DNA from: Cryptomeria japonica
Taxonomy: Eukaryota; Streptophyta; Pinopsida; Cupressales; Cupressaceae
DNA: 64,000 bases
Direction of reading: 5' to 3'
Assembly (NCBI RefSeq): GCF_030272615.1
Contig: NC_081413.1
Span: forward strand, 448,426,538-448,490,537
Part shown: one piece after another, positions 36,658 through 46,193 of the stretch
Position numbering within the stretch: position 1 is the first letter of the stretch
How the letters are laid out: every line of letters starts with the position of its first letter
Notes under the pieces: model-generated
The model's input: the letters and a program-made list of their open reading frames with translations, nothing else
Databases searched by the model: none
Told to the model about the DNA's origin: nothing
Program-made: the position numbers and the translations under genes

Positions 36658-37815
36658 TCAATTAGATGAAGAACTTCCTGCTAGTGGAGCACCGGTATAT
36701 CCTGCTGATGACGCATCACTCTGTCCTATCGATGAAGCATTGGTTGGTTCTACTAGTGGAGAAGTATTCCCAATATTTAGATCACCTTTTCTAATCCATT
36801 GGTTTGAGAATTCTTGCTTAACCTCTTCAACTTTTTCTTTACCTTTCAAGCTAGCACTTTTGTTGTCTACCGATGTTCCTTTACTTCTACAAAATTTAGC
36901 AATATACCCAATCTTGTTACATGCATAACAAGTTACAATATTCTTCTGAATAGCTTTCCCATAACCTATGTCAGTTTGTGTTCTGCATTGATTAGATAAA
37001 TGTCCAAATCTTCCACAAACATAACATCTCACATTCATTCTGCAGTTTTCAGAGTTGTGACCAACTTTGTTGCATTTTGAACATTGACCGGTGGGTGTAT
37101 TGATATTCTGATAATTCCTAGATCTACATTCATTTGCTCTATGACTATACTTATTACAGTTAAAGCATTTTCCATTGAATTTATAAGCATTAGGTTGTCT
37201 TACCGGTTTGCTATGATGCTGAGTATTTGCAGTACCAGAGCTTTCACCAACTTCAAAGCCAATTCCAGAAGTGTCACCTTTAGGTTTTTTATTCTTCAAC
37301 AAGTTACCAAGTTCCTCTGAGATTTTCTTGAATTTTTCTTTGTGTTGATTTGCAGTTTCCAGTTCCCTTTCCAAGATTTCTTCTTGTCTCATTAGTTCAT
37401 TTGAGTCATTCTGAGTATGCATCAGATTTGTCTTCAACATGTCATTTTCATAGCTAAGTCTTGTGTTCTCATTTGCTGCATCAATTAGTCTTCTGGTCAA
37501 TTCTTCATCATTCTTCTTCCTGTCCTCAATCTCTTTGCAAAATCTCATAGTCATATCCTGCATTTCATTTTTCATTGTCATGATCTCTTGTTTCAACTTG
37601 CTTATCATATCATTGAGTGATTCCTTCTCATCATTCTCATTTTGTAGTTTTTCACAAAGTTCTCTTCTCTTATTTCTTGCAACAATAAAATTTTCTTGAA
37701 GTGCCTGAATGATATCCTGAGCAGCCCTTAAATCATCTTCCAATTTGATATTTTTCAATTTCTCTACATCATAGTCTGTAAGACCTCCTTCAAGTTGCTT
37801 CATCAGATTTTCCAT
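36658..37815 (-). CDS. B2 ORF1: coiled coil plus four CCHC knuckles (gag-like)
   Basis: This is an open frame of 386 codons with no internal stop, from the ATG at 37815 (MENLMKQLE), about 40 nt past the PBS, to the stop at 36658. Residues 1-190 are strongly coiled-coil. CCHC knuckles follow: CFNC..H..C, CSKC..H..C, CYVC..H..C and CYAC..Y..C. The last has lost its His (Tyr), while B1 keeps it. The tail is Ser/Gly/Pro-rich. Nucleocapsid-like knuckles right after the PBS suggest a Gag-type RNA-packaging role. Copia gag has one knuckle and a UBN2 domain, so this is a different protein. An upstream in-frame ATG at 37869 lies in the PBS and is less likely as the start. Confidence 0.8.
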   Translation of the reverse strand: MENLMKQLEGGLTDYDVEKLKNIKLEDDLRAAQDIIQALQENFIVARNKRRELCEKLQNENDEKESLNDMISKLKQEIMTMKNEMQDMTMRFCKEIEDRKKNDEELTRRLIDAANENTRLSYENDMLKTNLMHTQNDSNELMRQEEILERELETANQHKEKFKKISEELGNLLKNKKPKGDTSGIGFEVGESSGTANTQHHSKPVRQPNAYKFNGKCFNCNKYSHRANECRSRNYQNINTPTGQCSKCNKVGHNSENCRMNVRCYVCGRFGHLSNQCRTQTDIGYGKAIQKNIVTCYACNKIGYIAKFCRSKGTSVDNKSASLKGKEKVEEVKQEFSNQWIRKGDLNIGNTSPLVEPTNASSIGQSDASSAGYTGAPLAGSSSSN

Positions 37816-37856
37816 CTTTACCAATAGAGGACCAGGCTCTGAAAATAGAGGACCAG

Positions 37857-37870
37857 GCTCTGATACCAAT
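37857..37870 (-). other. B2 primer-binding site
   Basis: ATTGGTATCAGAGC on the minus strand, identical to the A-family site and complementary to initiator tRNA-Met. Confidence 0.92.
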
Positions 37871-38673
37871 TGTTAGGGGTCCCATAGATACTGAGAAAGG
37901 GGAGTGAATCAGTATCTAACCGGTAATAAGAATTTCTTAAGTTAAAAGATGCAGAACATAATATAATAGTGTACCGGTATACAAGAAATAATGCAATAAA
38001 TAGAATCAAGAATATCAACATGAAAAGTACACCATAACACAAGATGTTTAATGAGGAAACCCAGTGTGGGAAAAACCTCAGTGGGATTTGTGACCCACAA
38101 TATTCACTTACTAGCCAATAAGAGAATATTACTTACAATAGGGGCCTGCACATGTAGGAAAGCCAACTGCGTAGAGCTCACTGCTCAATGAGAAGTCACA
38201 TTGACTTACAATAAGGATTATACTAATCCAATGACTTGTACTACTTTACAATAGCATCTTCAATGCCAGATTCAGTACCGGTTCCTACTATGTTCTTTAC
38301 ATATACCCTTGACCTATATTTCGCACATTAGGTCTACCTAATAATTTCCTTTTGCTTCTACCATCTCTCTTTCAAATGTCTACAATGATCTCCTTTATAT
38401 ATAAGAGTCATTTTACAATTTTCCAAGTTGGCTTACAATAATAAACAAAATATTACATAACAAAAATCCTATCGGCCTCTGTGCCGGTATACATCTTTTC
38501 TTATGTGCCGATGCCGATGTCCTAAGTGATCTGTTGATGTCAGTGCACTATCTTGCCTATGTAATACTTTGCCGGTATGATGTCTTGCTGGTGCCATAGG
38601 ATTGCAAGGTTGCCATCAATGACAAAACCTTCAATTACATACAATGTCTCATTGGAGTGTCCATATGCCAACA
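37871..38673 (-). repeat. B2 5' LTR
   Basis: 803 bp. The TATATATAAAGG promoter motif at about 38393-38404 (minus strand) would start the transcript. Several segments (CACTGCTCA with flanks, the GTGGGAAAAACC block, the G-run plus GTGAATCAGTATC) are recognisably homologous to the A LTR. Confidence 0.92.
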
Positions 38674-39812
38674 TTTCCAAGAAAGAATGCTCCTCCAGTG
38701 GTGTTTTTTCTATCATCTACATCTCCTACCCAATTTGCATCTATGTATGCACATAGGTCAAAATTTTCATCTTTAGGATACCATAATCCAAGATTTGTTG
38801 TGCCTTATAGGTACCAGAAAATCCTTTTTACTGTTGATTAATGATTTTCCCTAGAATTACTCTGAAATCTAGAAACAATACATGCAACATTCATAATATC
38901 AGGCCTAGTTTGTGTCAAATACAGTAAACCTCCTATCATAGATTTGTATCTAGTTGGATTAATAGGTGTAGATTCATCCCTTTCAGATAATTTTTCATTT
39001 GTAGTCATAGGTCTGCTTACCGGTTTACAGTTCTCCATGCCAAATTTCTTTAGTAATTCTTTCAAGTACTTGGATTGACTCAAAAATATACCTTTATCAG
39101 TCTGAGAAATCTGCAAACCTAAAAAGAATTTTATTTCTCCAATCATAGACATTTCAAATTCTTGCTGCATTTTAATAGAAAATTCCTTACATAATCCATC
39201 TTCTCCTCCAAAGATTATATCATCAACAAATACTTCAGTAATCAAGATGTCATTATTAGTTATTTTGTAATATAAATTGCTATCTGCATTTCCTTTAGTA
39301 AAACCAATCTTCAAAAGATACTTATCCAACCTTGCATACCAAGCTCTTGGGGCTTGTTTCAATCCATACAGAGCTTTTCTTAACCCGCAAACCATATCAT
39401 TGTCATCTGTCAAAGAAAATCCATCAGGTTGTTCAATATATACTTCTTCTTCAAGATCTCCATTCAAAAATGAACATTTAATATCCATTTGATAAACTTT
39501 GTAGTCCTTGTGAGCTGCAAAAGCCAAGAATAATCTAACTACCTTAATTCTGGCTACCGGTGCAAAGGTTTCATTGTAATTAACTCCATCTTTCTGAGAA
39601 TATCCCTTACAGACTAGTCTTGCTTTATTTTTGACAACCTTACCATCTTCATTAAGTTTGTTTCTAAATACCCATTTAGTTCCAATTACATTTTTATCTT
39701 TAGGTCGGGGAACTAATGTCCAATTATTTTTTTTCTCAATTTGTCCTAATTCTTCTTCCATAGCTCTAATCCAAAATTTATCTTCACATGCCTCATTGAT
39801 AGATGATGGTTC
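38674..39812 (-). pseudogene. A2 reverse transcriptase and start of RNase H
   Basis: On the minus strand this is an almost intact Copia RT: WTLVPRPKDKNVIGTKWVF, ARLVCKGYSQ, NETFAPVARI, the catalytic QMDIKCSFLNGDLEEEVY, ALYGLKQAPRAWY, and the FVDDIIFGG catalytic box near 39205-39235. The frame is open from about 39821 to 38838, where a TAA stands at the Glu of ENHES. After that the RNase H N-terminus continues to 38674 and is cut by B2. Upstream it is cut by E at 39812. The catalytic Asp residues are present. Confidence 0.9.
39808..39812. other. Target-site duplication of E (left copy)
   Basis: GGTTC, repeated exactly at 46194-46198. A3 shows a single GGTTC at the same place in pol, a natural empty site. 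Confidence 0.92.
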
Positions 39813-40129
39813 TGTTATCACTATTTTTAAAATTGGGTTCTTTCCCCATAATTGGCTATGGTTCTTTGAAAATATTCGTAGGGTGTGGCCCCAAATGCTT
39901 CAGCTTTATTCTAAACCTTGAGGGTTTAAGGTTGTTCTAAGTTTTAGGCTTTATCTTTTGTATTAGGTCCCCTGGTTTCTATTCCATCGTTACTTTATTT
40001 CACTTAAGTCATGGGTCGCGGGGTCGTAAGAAGTATCCCCCCTTGCTATTTACCTAGGCGGTTATGTTGGTTATTTGAAAAAATTTCGCCTTTTATTATT
40101 TCCTTCTAAAGTGCCGGGCCCAGTGAACA

Positions 40130-41100
40130 CCGATCGACTTGGGGAAAGATCCGATGGTCGGCACTATTTCGCAAGGGTGAGGTGCTCGCCTTTTAAGGCC
40201 GCAAAATAGCGAGGACGAATATCAGCCGTCCATGTGTCATGCGGAGAAAGTAAAGGTTGCGGCTGTCAAAGAAGGTAGGGCCCCCCTACGTGGTCTTCTC
40301 TGGCATATTAGAGGGCAGCACGTGGCATAGGTCGCCACAATCAGCATGTTAAGATTAAGGATCAAAAGTGGGCCCCAAAGATGAGTCAGCTCACAGGTGG
40401 AGGTGACCTGGCAGGGACAGCTCTTACAATTCATTGAGACCCCGTGGCTCCTTCCAGCGAATGAAAAGTCGACAGGTCAGCTCCGAAGATGACAGGGCGC
40501 CAGGTGTCCGTGGCGTGTCCGTGGGCCCACCATTTCTGAAAGCTCCTAACAGGGTCTAAATGCTGAGCAAGTTGAGATAGGATCTAACGGCTCGCGCTAT
40601 TTCGCAGGGGTAAGCTGCTCACTTTTTAAGGCTGCGAAATAGCGAAAGTTAACCTGGACCGTCCACGTGCCTTGATGACACGCGATCTAAAAGGAAGCTG
40701 TGGGTCCCTATAGTGTATGCTTGACAAATGAAAATTTAACAGGTCGGCTCCGAAGATGACGAGGAGCCAGGTGTCCATGGCGTGTCCGTGGGCCCACCAT
40801 TTCTGAGATAGACCTGTCGAGACTAAAGTGGGGCCCCCATGGTTCTTCTTCCGGCAAGTGACAGAACGACAAATCAGCATAGTGGATGACTAGATGCCAG
40901 ATGTCACTGACGACACAGCAGGCCCACCATTCCTGAGGACTTTTTCGAAGGATTAAAAGGTGATCAACTTGAAAGATGATCCAACGGTCCACGCTATTTC
41001 GCAGGGGTAAGCTGCTCACTTTTTAAGGTCGCGAAATAGCGAGAGTTAATGAGAGTCGTCCACGTGTCACGATGATGACATGGCAAAAAGGGTAAAACAT
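40130..41100 (+). repeat. Hairpin-plus-G-box repeat units upstream of the E gene
   Basis: Three hairpins share arms CGCTATTTCGC and GCGAAATAGCG around a 26-28-nt loop with TTTTTAAGG: 40162-40211 (imperfect), 40595-40644 (12-bp perfect arms) and 40992-41041 (11-bp perfect arms). Each is followed after about 20 bp by GTCCACGTG or a decayed form (near 40228, 40661 and 41058). Between them, GTGGGCCCACCATTTCTGA-like segments repeat at about 40520, 40790 and 40915. The CACGTG G-box is a known plant transcription-factor site. The region is GC-rich compared with its surroundings. Confidence 0.78.
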
Positions 41101-41113
41101 GGGCCCACCACAG

Positions 41114-41119
41114 TATAAA
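41114..41119 (+). promoter_or_regulatory. TATA box of the E gene
   Basis: CAGTATAAAGAGC, about 70 bp downstream of the last hairpin and 500 bp before the start codon. A possible leader intron runs from CAAGTAAGG (about 41401) to TTTTGCAG (about 41535), which would shorten the leader. Confidence 0.5.
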
Positions 41120-41618
41120 GAGCGACATTCAGCCAGTATCAAAACAAAATGTGAGAGGATTTTCTAAGCCAATGGTCGGATGCCGCGTGGTATTATGCAG
41201 CCAATAAAAAGACAGGACTTAGACTAAGGACAAAGCCGTCAAAATGAAATTCACAGAGAGACACTTGCAGAAAGACTGCAACCCGTTGGAGCTAAAATAT
41301 GAATTCTTGTATGAATTCGATTTTTGAAGGGACGGCCGAAGCATGCGGAATCAATGTTATAGTTAAGGCCCAGAGTACAAGCATTTGATTTCCTAACAAC
41401 CAAGTAAGGATACCTCTTAAAAGGATTTTTGCAGAGGAAGCAAACGCAGAGTTATCTTTTACAAGTACAGAGAAGGTGAACTGGTTGCAGAGCGAATTTC
41501 TTCAAGCAAGCATCAGGGTTTTTCTTATTTTGCAGCCATTTTTGTGTTGTAATAAGTGAAATTGTTCTCGTATAATAGAAGTGTTTTCAGAAGTGATATT
41601 CATCTGGTTGTATTGCAA

Positions 41619-44600
41619 ATGGCTCCTAAAAGGGAATTTTCTGGTAAAGTTGATTATCTGGATAGAAGTGTATGTGATGACTTTTTAGAGCAGTTGACGC
41701 TGTCAACTAACCAGGCGTCCAAGGCCAAAGAGTTAGTACCCAGGGCTCCCCGACTGAAAATTGGAGAAGGATTATATGACAAGGGTAATTGGTTAAGAGA
41801 CCCGCAGGTGGGATTGTCTGGGTTGGGGTTATTTAAAGTCAGTTTTGGAATGAGAAATTCTCCTGCTCCTCAAAATAGCATTTGGGAATTAGATGTTGGG
41901 AGATTGGTAGTCCCAGGGGTGTTCATGGATACAGATTTGTTAACCCAAATGGCATTGAATTATGATTCAGTTACTAGGTGTATCCGGGATGTGAATGGAA
42001 AAACCCTCATGGGGATAAATGCAGAAGAGTTGAGAACAGCGTTCGGGCTTAGTGAGTTTACCAACTTCTTGGAACCTATAAACTTCACACAATTAGCTCA
42101 GGTATACAGGGCACAGAGGACTCATCTCAGGAATGGGCCTCTCAAAGAACTTTTTCTAAAAGTGGGAGGGTTAGCAGTTGTAGGGCCCAATACACAAGAG
42201 CCTTTTTCACTAAGTATGTTTACCTTGAGGGCAAAAGGGATGTACTGGGCACTTTGCCAAGTTCTAGGAGAGGATGCTGAATCTAATATGCCAAATCATT
42301 ATCTATTAATGATTGTTCAAATTCTGAATCCTTCTCTTGCTATTACATTTGATTATGCTTCCTATATTGCTAATTCTATCCATGGAGGATTGATAGGGAT
42401 AAAGAATGGAAAGGTGGATAGGCCATTTGGGTGGTATTCACTATTGATGCACCTCTTCCTCTTCAAAGGTGGAGATTATTTCGCCAGTGGAATGGACCTG
42501 GTAAAAGAAAAGGAGGAAGAAAAGATGCCGATACAATTATGGAGTACTGTATTGTCATGGGATAGAGAGGATGCAAGTTTTCTAAAGTTTGATAAATATT
42601 TTGCATCCAAGATAAGGACTCTCCTTTGCTCTGACAATCCAAGAGTCCCCAAGGTTCTTCTGGAATTCTTAAGACCAAAAGAATTCACAGAGAGTATCAA
42701 GATAGTTCATAACTGGGGTGATATGTACTTGTATCCAGTTTCCACAGTTTTTAGAGTCTTTGGTTTTAGAGGCACCCCATTTTTGTTACCATACCAGGTC
42801 CCCCTCAAAGTGGGAATAGCTGAGATTCTCAGACAAATTGGTGACTTGCAAGAGGCATAGTTAACCGGCAGAGGTAAAGGGACTATTTTCCCTACAGCTA
42901 CAGTAGCCCACCAATTTGTAATCACCAAGGGAGGCTAGAAAAGTTTTGAAGATTTCTTCAAACCCTACCATTTGTCCACTGCAGTGTCTAGATGTGCTGA
43001 TCCGAAGGACTTCTACAATGGTGTATTCCGGAAGAAAGTAGCATGCAGAGGTAGGCCCCATCAATTCCACTTTCCTGAAGACCTCATCAGGAATGAATTT
43101 GATTTAGATGAACAGGAGTTGAGGAAGGAAAAATGGGTGGCTTACAGGAAGGCCCTGGATTTTGTGCATCAATTTGATGCTAGCTATGACCCATTGTCTA
43201 GCTTCTTCCCATTGGAAGAAAAGATAAATTTTTTGATTATTTGTTTTAAGGATGTGATGCAGACAATAAAGGAGAAAAGGGAAGTTGTAATTAAAAACAA
43301 CCCTGAGAAAGCAAGAATGATTTTGGGGAAATCAGCTCCTACTAAAGCCATCCCTCCTGGTGATTACACCCTGCATAAGAAAGCAGGTTACAGTGTGTTG
43401 GTGTCTGCAAGAGGGGAACCCTCTTCATCCAAAGGGAAGAGGAAAGCACATGAAGTCATTGACATACAAGATAGCCCAAAGAAGCAGAGGGTGGGGAAGG
43501 AGGTGCAATCAGATACACCCTTATATTCCCCATCCCAATCCCCTCTCCACATTGAAGATGAACAAGCAGCAACTGAATACCTCTCTCAGTTGGGCAGCTT
43601 GGGGGAGATTGCGTATACATATGATGAGGTGGAAGAAGGGATGCCAGAAGAGCCCATTGAAGCACAAATGGACATCACTTCAACTGAACTCAAAGGCCAG
43701 GAGTGGGATCCTGAGATAAAGAAGGCCACTGGTGCCTTTTTAGCGGATGATAGTTTTGTCACATCTGAAGCATTCGTGCAATTTATCTAGAAACAACATA
43801 TAGATAAGTATAATGCTAGATGTGAAACAAGAAAGGCAGAACAACCTGATAAAGATCTAGCCTCAGTGGAGGAAGAAATAAAATAGGAGATGATGGAAGA
43901 ATTCAAAACCATCACTCCTGAACAGGGAAGAGATTTAGTAGCACAAGTTGGAGTGCTCATTCTACCAGAATGGAATATTGTTGATGCTCTAGTGCTAGAT
44001 GCAGTGAGAAAAGAAACCAAACCCATGGAAGGGGTTACATTCAGTAAAGACAATGCTACTCTAGTCATGTGGTCCCTTAAGAGAAATGAGGACAAGAAGG
44101 GTAAAGACACCACAGGGACAAGTCACATTGGTGGATTAATGGTCAAGAGAGTAGAGAGTACAGGGGTAGTAGAGGCTGCTAGCACAGTGTTGGAGACTGC
44201 CAAATTTAGTGTTGCAGTAGCTGAGAAGGATGCTAAAGAAAAGGAGGCCCTCCAGCTCAAATTGGAAACAGTCTTGAAGGCTTATGATAGTGCCAAGGAG
44301 GAAATAAGAGGCAAGGAGAGTATTATTGCCAGATTGCAGAGCCAATTAGCAGGACAACGTCAATAGGGTGAGTCTTCAACATTAATGATCACCTCTTCTC
44401 CTGCAAGACCTCCACCTACTAGCCCCATTATTGAGCTCCCACCATCTCCTGCACCTTCCAGCTCTCAGATGATAGAGATAACTCCCCAAGAATTGGAGAG
44501 TCTTAAGCAAACTCAGGCCTATTATACAGGGAAGTATGAAGAAAAGATCAAGGCCACAGTCTCCAGTTTTGCAGACACTATAAATGCTTCACTCCTTCAC

Positions 44601-45263
44601 AATAGTGTAGGAAAAGTCATGGAGATATGGACTGAGTTGAGAAGAGATAAGGCCATCTTGACACCCATTTTTGACAGATGGAGGCCTAGGGAGCAGGATT
44701 TGGAGTTCATGTGTGTTTCCTGTGATGAAGCAAGGGCCAATCCCATTATAAAGGCTACTTTTGATGTTGCTAAAGTTTTAATGCAATTAGTTGCAGATGT
44801 AGACAATATGGACAGGAAGGTCAATTTGTGCAAAAAGGAATACACTGATCAAGTTTTTGAGTTGCTTCCAGGAATTTTTGCCAATCCAGACCAGCTGAAA
44901 GACAAGCAGGTATGGCTCAATGAGATAGATGCTAAGTTGTCAGCAAGGGTCAAAGGAATCATTGATCTCGATGACACCTCATTCTTTGTTCTAACCATAC
45001 AGGAAATAGAAAGAATTAAATCACACTACAGTTTTCTTAACTCAGAAGTCAACAAACTGAGGAATTCTTGGAAAGGGTTGACTAAGGTTAAAAGTGATGT
45101 GATTAATTTTGTATGGCCGACCAAGGAGACGTATAGTGAGTGGGGAGTTAAATATTCCACTCGAGATCCGGAGCAGTTAGAGAGCGTCCCTGAAGAGCCA
45201 GAAGAGGTTGCAACTGAACAACTCGTCCAACAGACTGCTGAAGAAGCTGAAAAGAGTGCATAA
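41619..45263 (+). pseudogene. E protein: 1,214-codon ORF with five in-frame UAGs
   Basis: From the ATG at 41619 (CAAATGGCT; protein MAPKREFSG) one frame runs 3.6 kb to a TAA at 45261. It is interrupted only by TAGs at 42858, 42936, 43788, 43884 and 44364, with no frameshift. Residues 1-410 form a folded-looking N-terminal part (CIRDVNGKTLMGINAEELRT, FDYASYIANSIHGG, GWYSLLMHLFLFKGG). Residues 450-720 contain a Lys/Arg segment (KGKRKAHEVIDIQDSPKKQR) that could be a nuclear signal. An alanine/glutamate-rich coiled coil lies at about 860-910, a Pro/Ser hinge at 925-955, and a helical C-terminus ends VATEQLVQQTAEEAEKSA. No polymerase, protease, integrase or zinc-knuckle motif. I do not recognise the family. 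The N-terminal pattern resembles B ORF2. Confidence 0.65.
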
Positions 45264-46193
45264 CTGAAATTGTAACTTCTTCAATTTTTGAAGTAATTGT
45301 AAAAAACTTTCCTCGAGAAGTCCGAAGCTTAGTGCATCCATATTGTTATAAATGGATACCAGGACTAGAGAGAAAGGGATCACAAAAATTTTCTAAGAAA
45401 ACGCTGCAGAAATATTATCTGTGCTTTTCCAAAGATTAATGGAGAATCAGACTTTTGTAAGATCTTTTCAAATGAATATCAATATACAGGCCGTCAGTTT
45501 GGAATGAAAGCTTTGTGTCGTCTTCAATCTTGTCCTTGAGTTTATTTACTCTTTTTCATTCAGAATAGTCTAGGATTTTTTCTGTTTGAATGAAATTGTA
45601 AGGCAATCTCAGTATGGGTGTTTCTAGCTTTTCTCTTTAGGAGGGAAATTAAACATGCATGACCACTCTACCAGTAAATACTTTATGAGAAGCTTTGAAT
45701 TTTGAGGGCCATAGTTTATTTTCAAGTGATTAAATTCTTGTTGATGTTAGGCATCTGCAAGGATAAATGGAAACCAAGTTGATGGGAAGTATAGAGATAT
45801 TTTGTTTCAGGAGTTTTATTTGAGTTTGAATGACTCTGTAGCCTTGGATAAAGCACTGGTATTAATCGAAGGCTGTTTATTGCATACTTTGTTGATCAAA
45901 TATGTTGAAGTTGAGTATTGTTTCATCCTTTGTTTTCTATTGTTTTTTCAAGGTGAATGAATCCACTGGTTTCTGGACTGGTTTGCTGTGGGTTTGTTGC
46001 TTAAGAGTGTGGAGTTAATTCACAGAAGGTATACCCACCTGGGCTCAAAGAAAGGTCCGAAGTGTAGAAGGTCTAACCAAACCTTGTCATATGTTGTCTC
46101 TAGAATCCCTTTATCTTTAATGTCTCCTCAGCACTCATTTTAGATTGTATTATTTTAAGGGCATTGAAGGGAAATCAGATTTTGAGAACAACA
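45264..46193 (+). other. E downstream region
   Basis: 930 bp without a convincing ORF. A purine-rich AGGAGGGAAAT at 45639-45649 could be a polypurine tract, but no LTR copy follows. The last bases are TTTGAGAACAACA. Confidence 0.5.

Larger units (their letters stand above)
32151..38673 (-). mobile_element. B2: non-autonomous Copia-like LTR element, copy 2
   Basis: A complete 6,523-bp copy inserted in the RNase H of A2. It has two LTRs of 803 bp each (32151-32953 and 37871-38673), a PBS at 37857-37870, a PPT at 32954-32975, and two ORFs filling the 4.9-kb interior. Flanks are TTTCT and TTTCC; A3 shows TTTCC at the unoccupied site, so the TSD is TTTCC with one transition. No pol motif is found on either strand. 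A 31-bp block across the LTR end and PPT is identical to that of A2. Confidence 0.92.
39813..46193 (+). mobile_element. E: 6.4-kb element with LTR-type ends but no visible LTRs
   Basis: The boundaries are exact from the empty-site comparison with A3. The ends are TGTTATCAC and GAACAACA, so it shares TGTT...AACA and a 5-bp TSD with families A and B. I find no terminal direct repeat and no terminal inverted repeat beyond 4 bp. Contents: a GC-rich repeat-bearing upstream region, a TATA box, one long broken ORF, and 0.9 kb downstream. It could be a giant solo LTR carrying a gene, an element whose LTRs have diverged beyond recognition, or a DNA element using an integrase-like enzyme. Confidence 0.75.

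Noticed and set aside
40237-41019. Minus-strand ORFs across the E promoter repeats
   Set aside because: They follow the GC-rich repeats and have no domain; start and length vary with the repeat units.
41619-45263. Reassigned UAG codon (genetic code change)
   Set aside because: A plant nucleus uses the standard code, and the same CAG-to-TAG excess is seen in every decayed element here.
39813-46193. E as a captured host gene carried by a Helitron or Mutator element
   Set aside because: There is a perfect 5-bp TSD and no CTRR 3' end, hairpin end, long TIR or 9-bp TSD.
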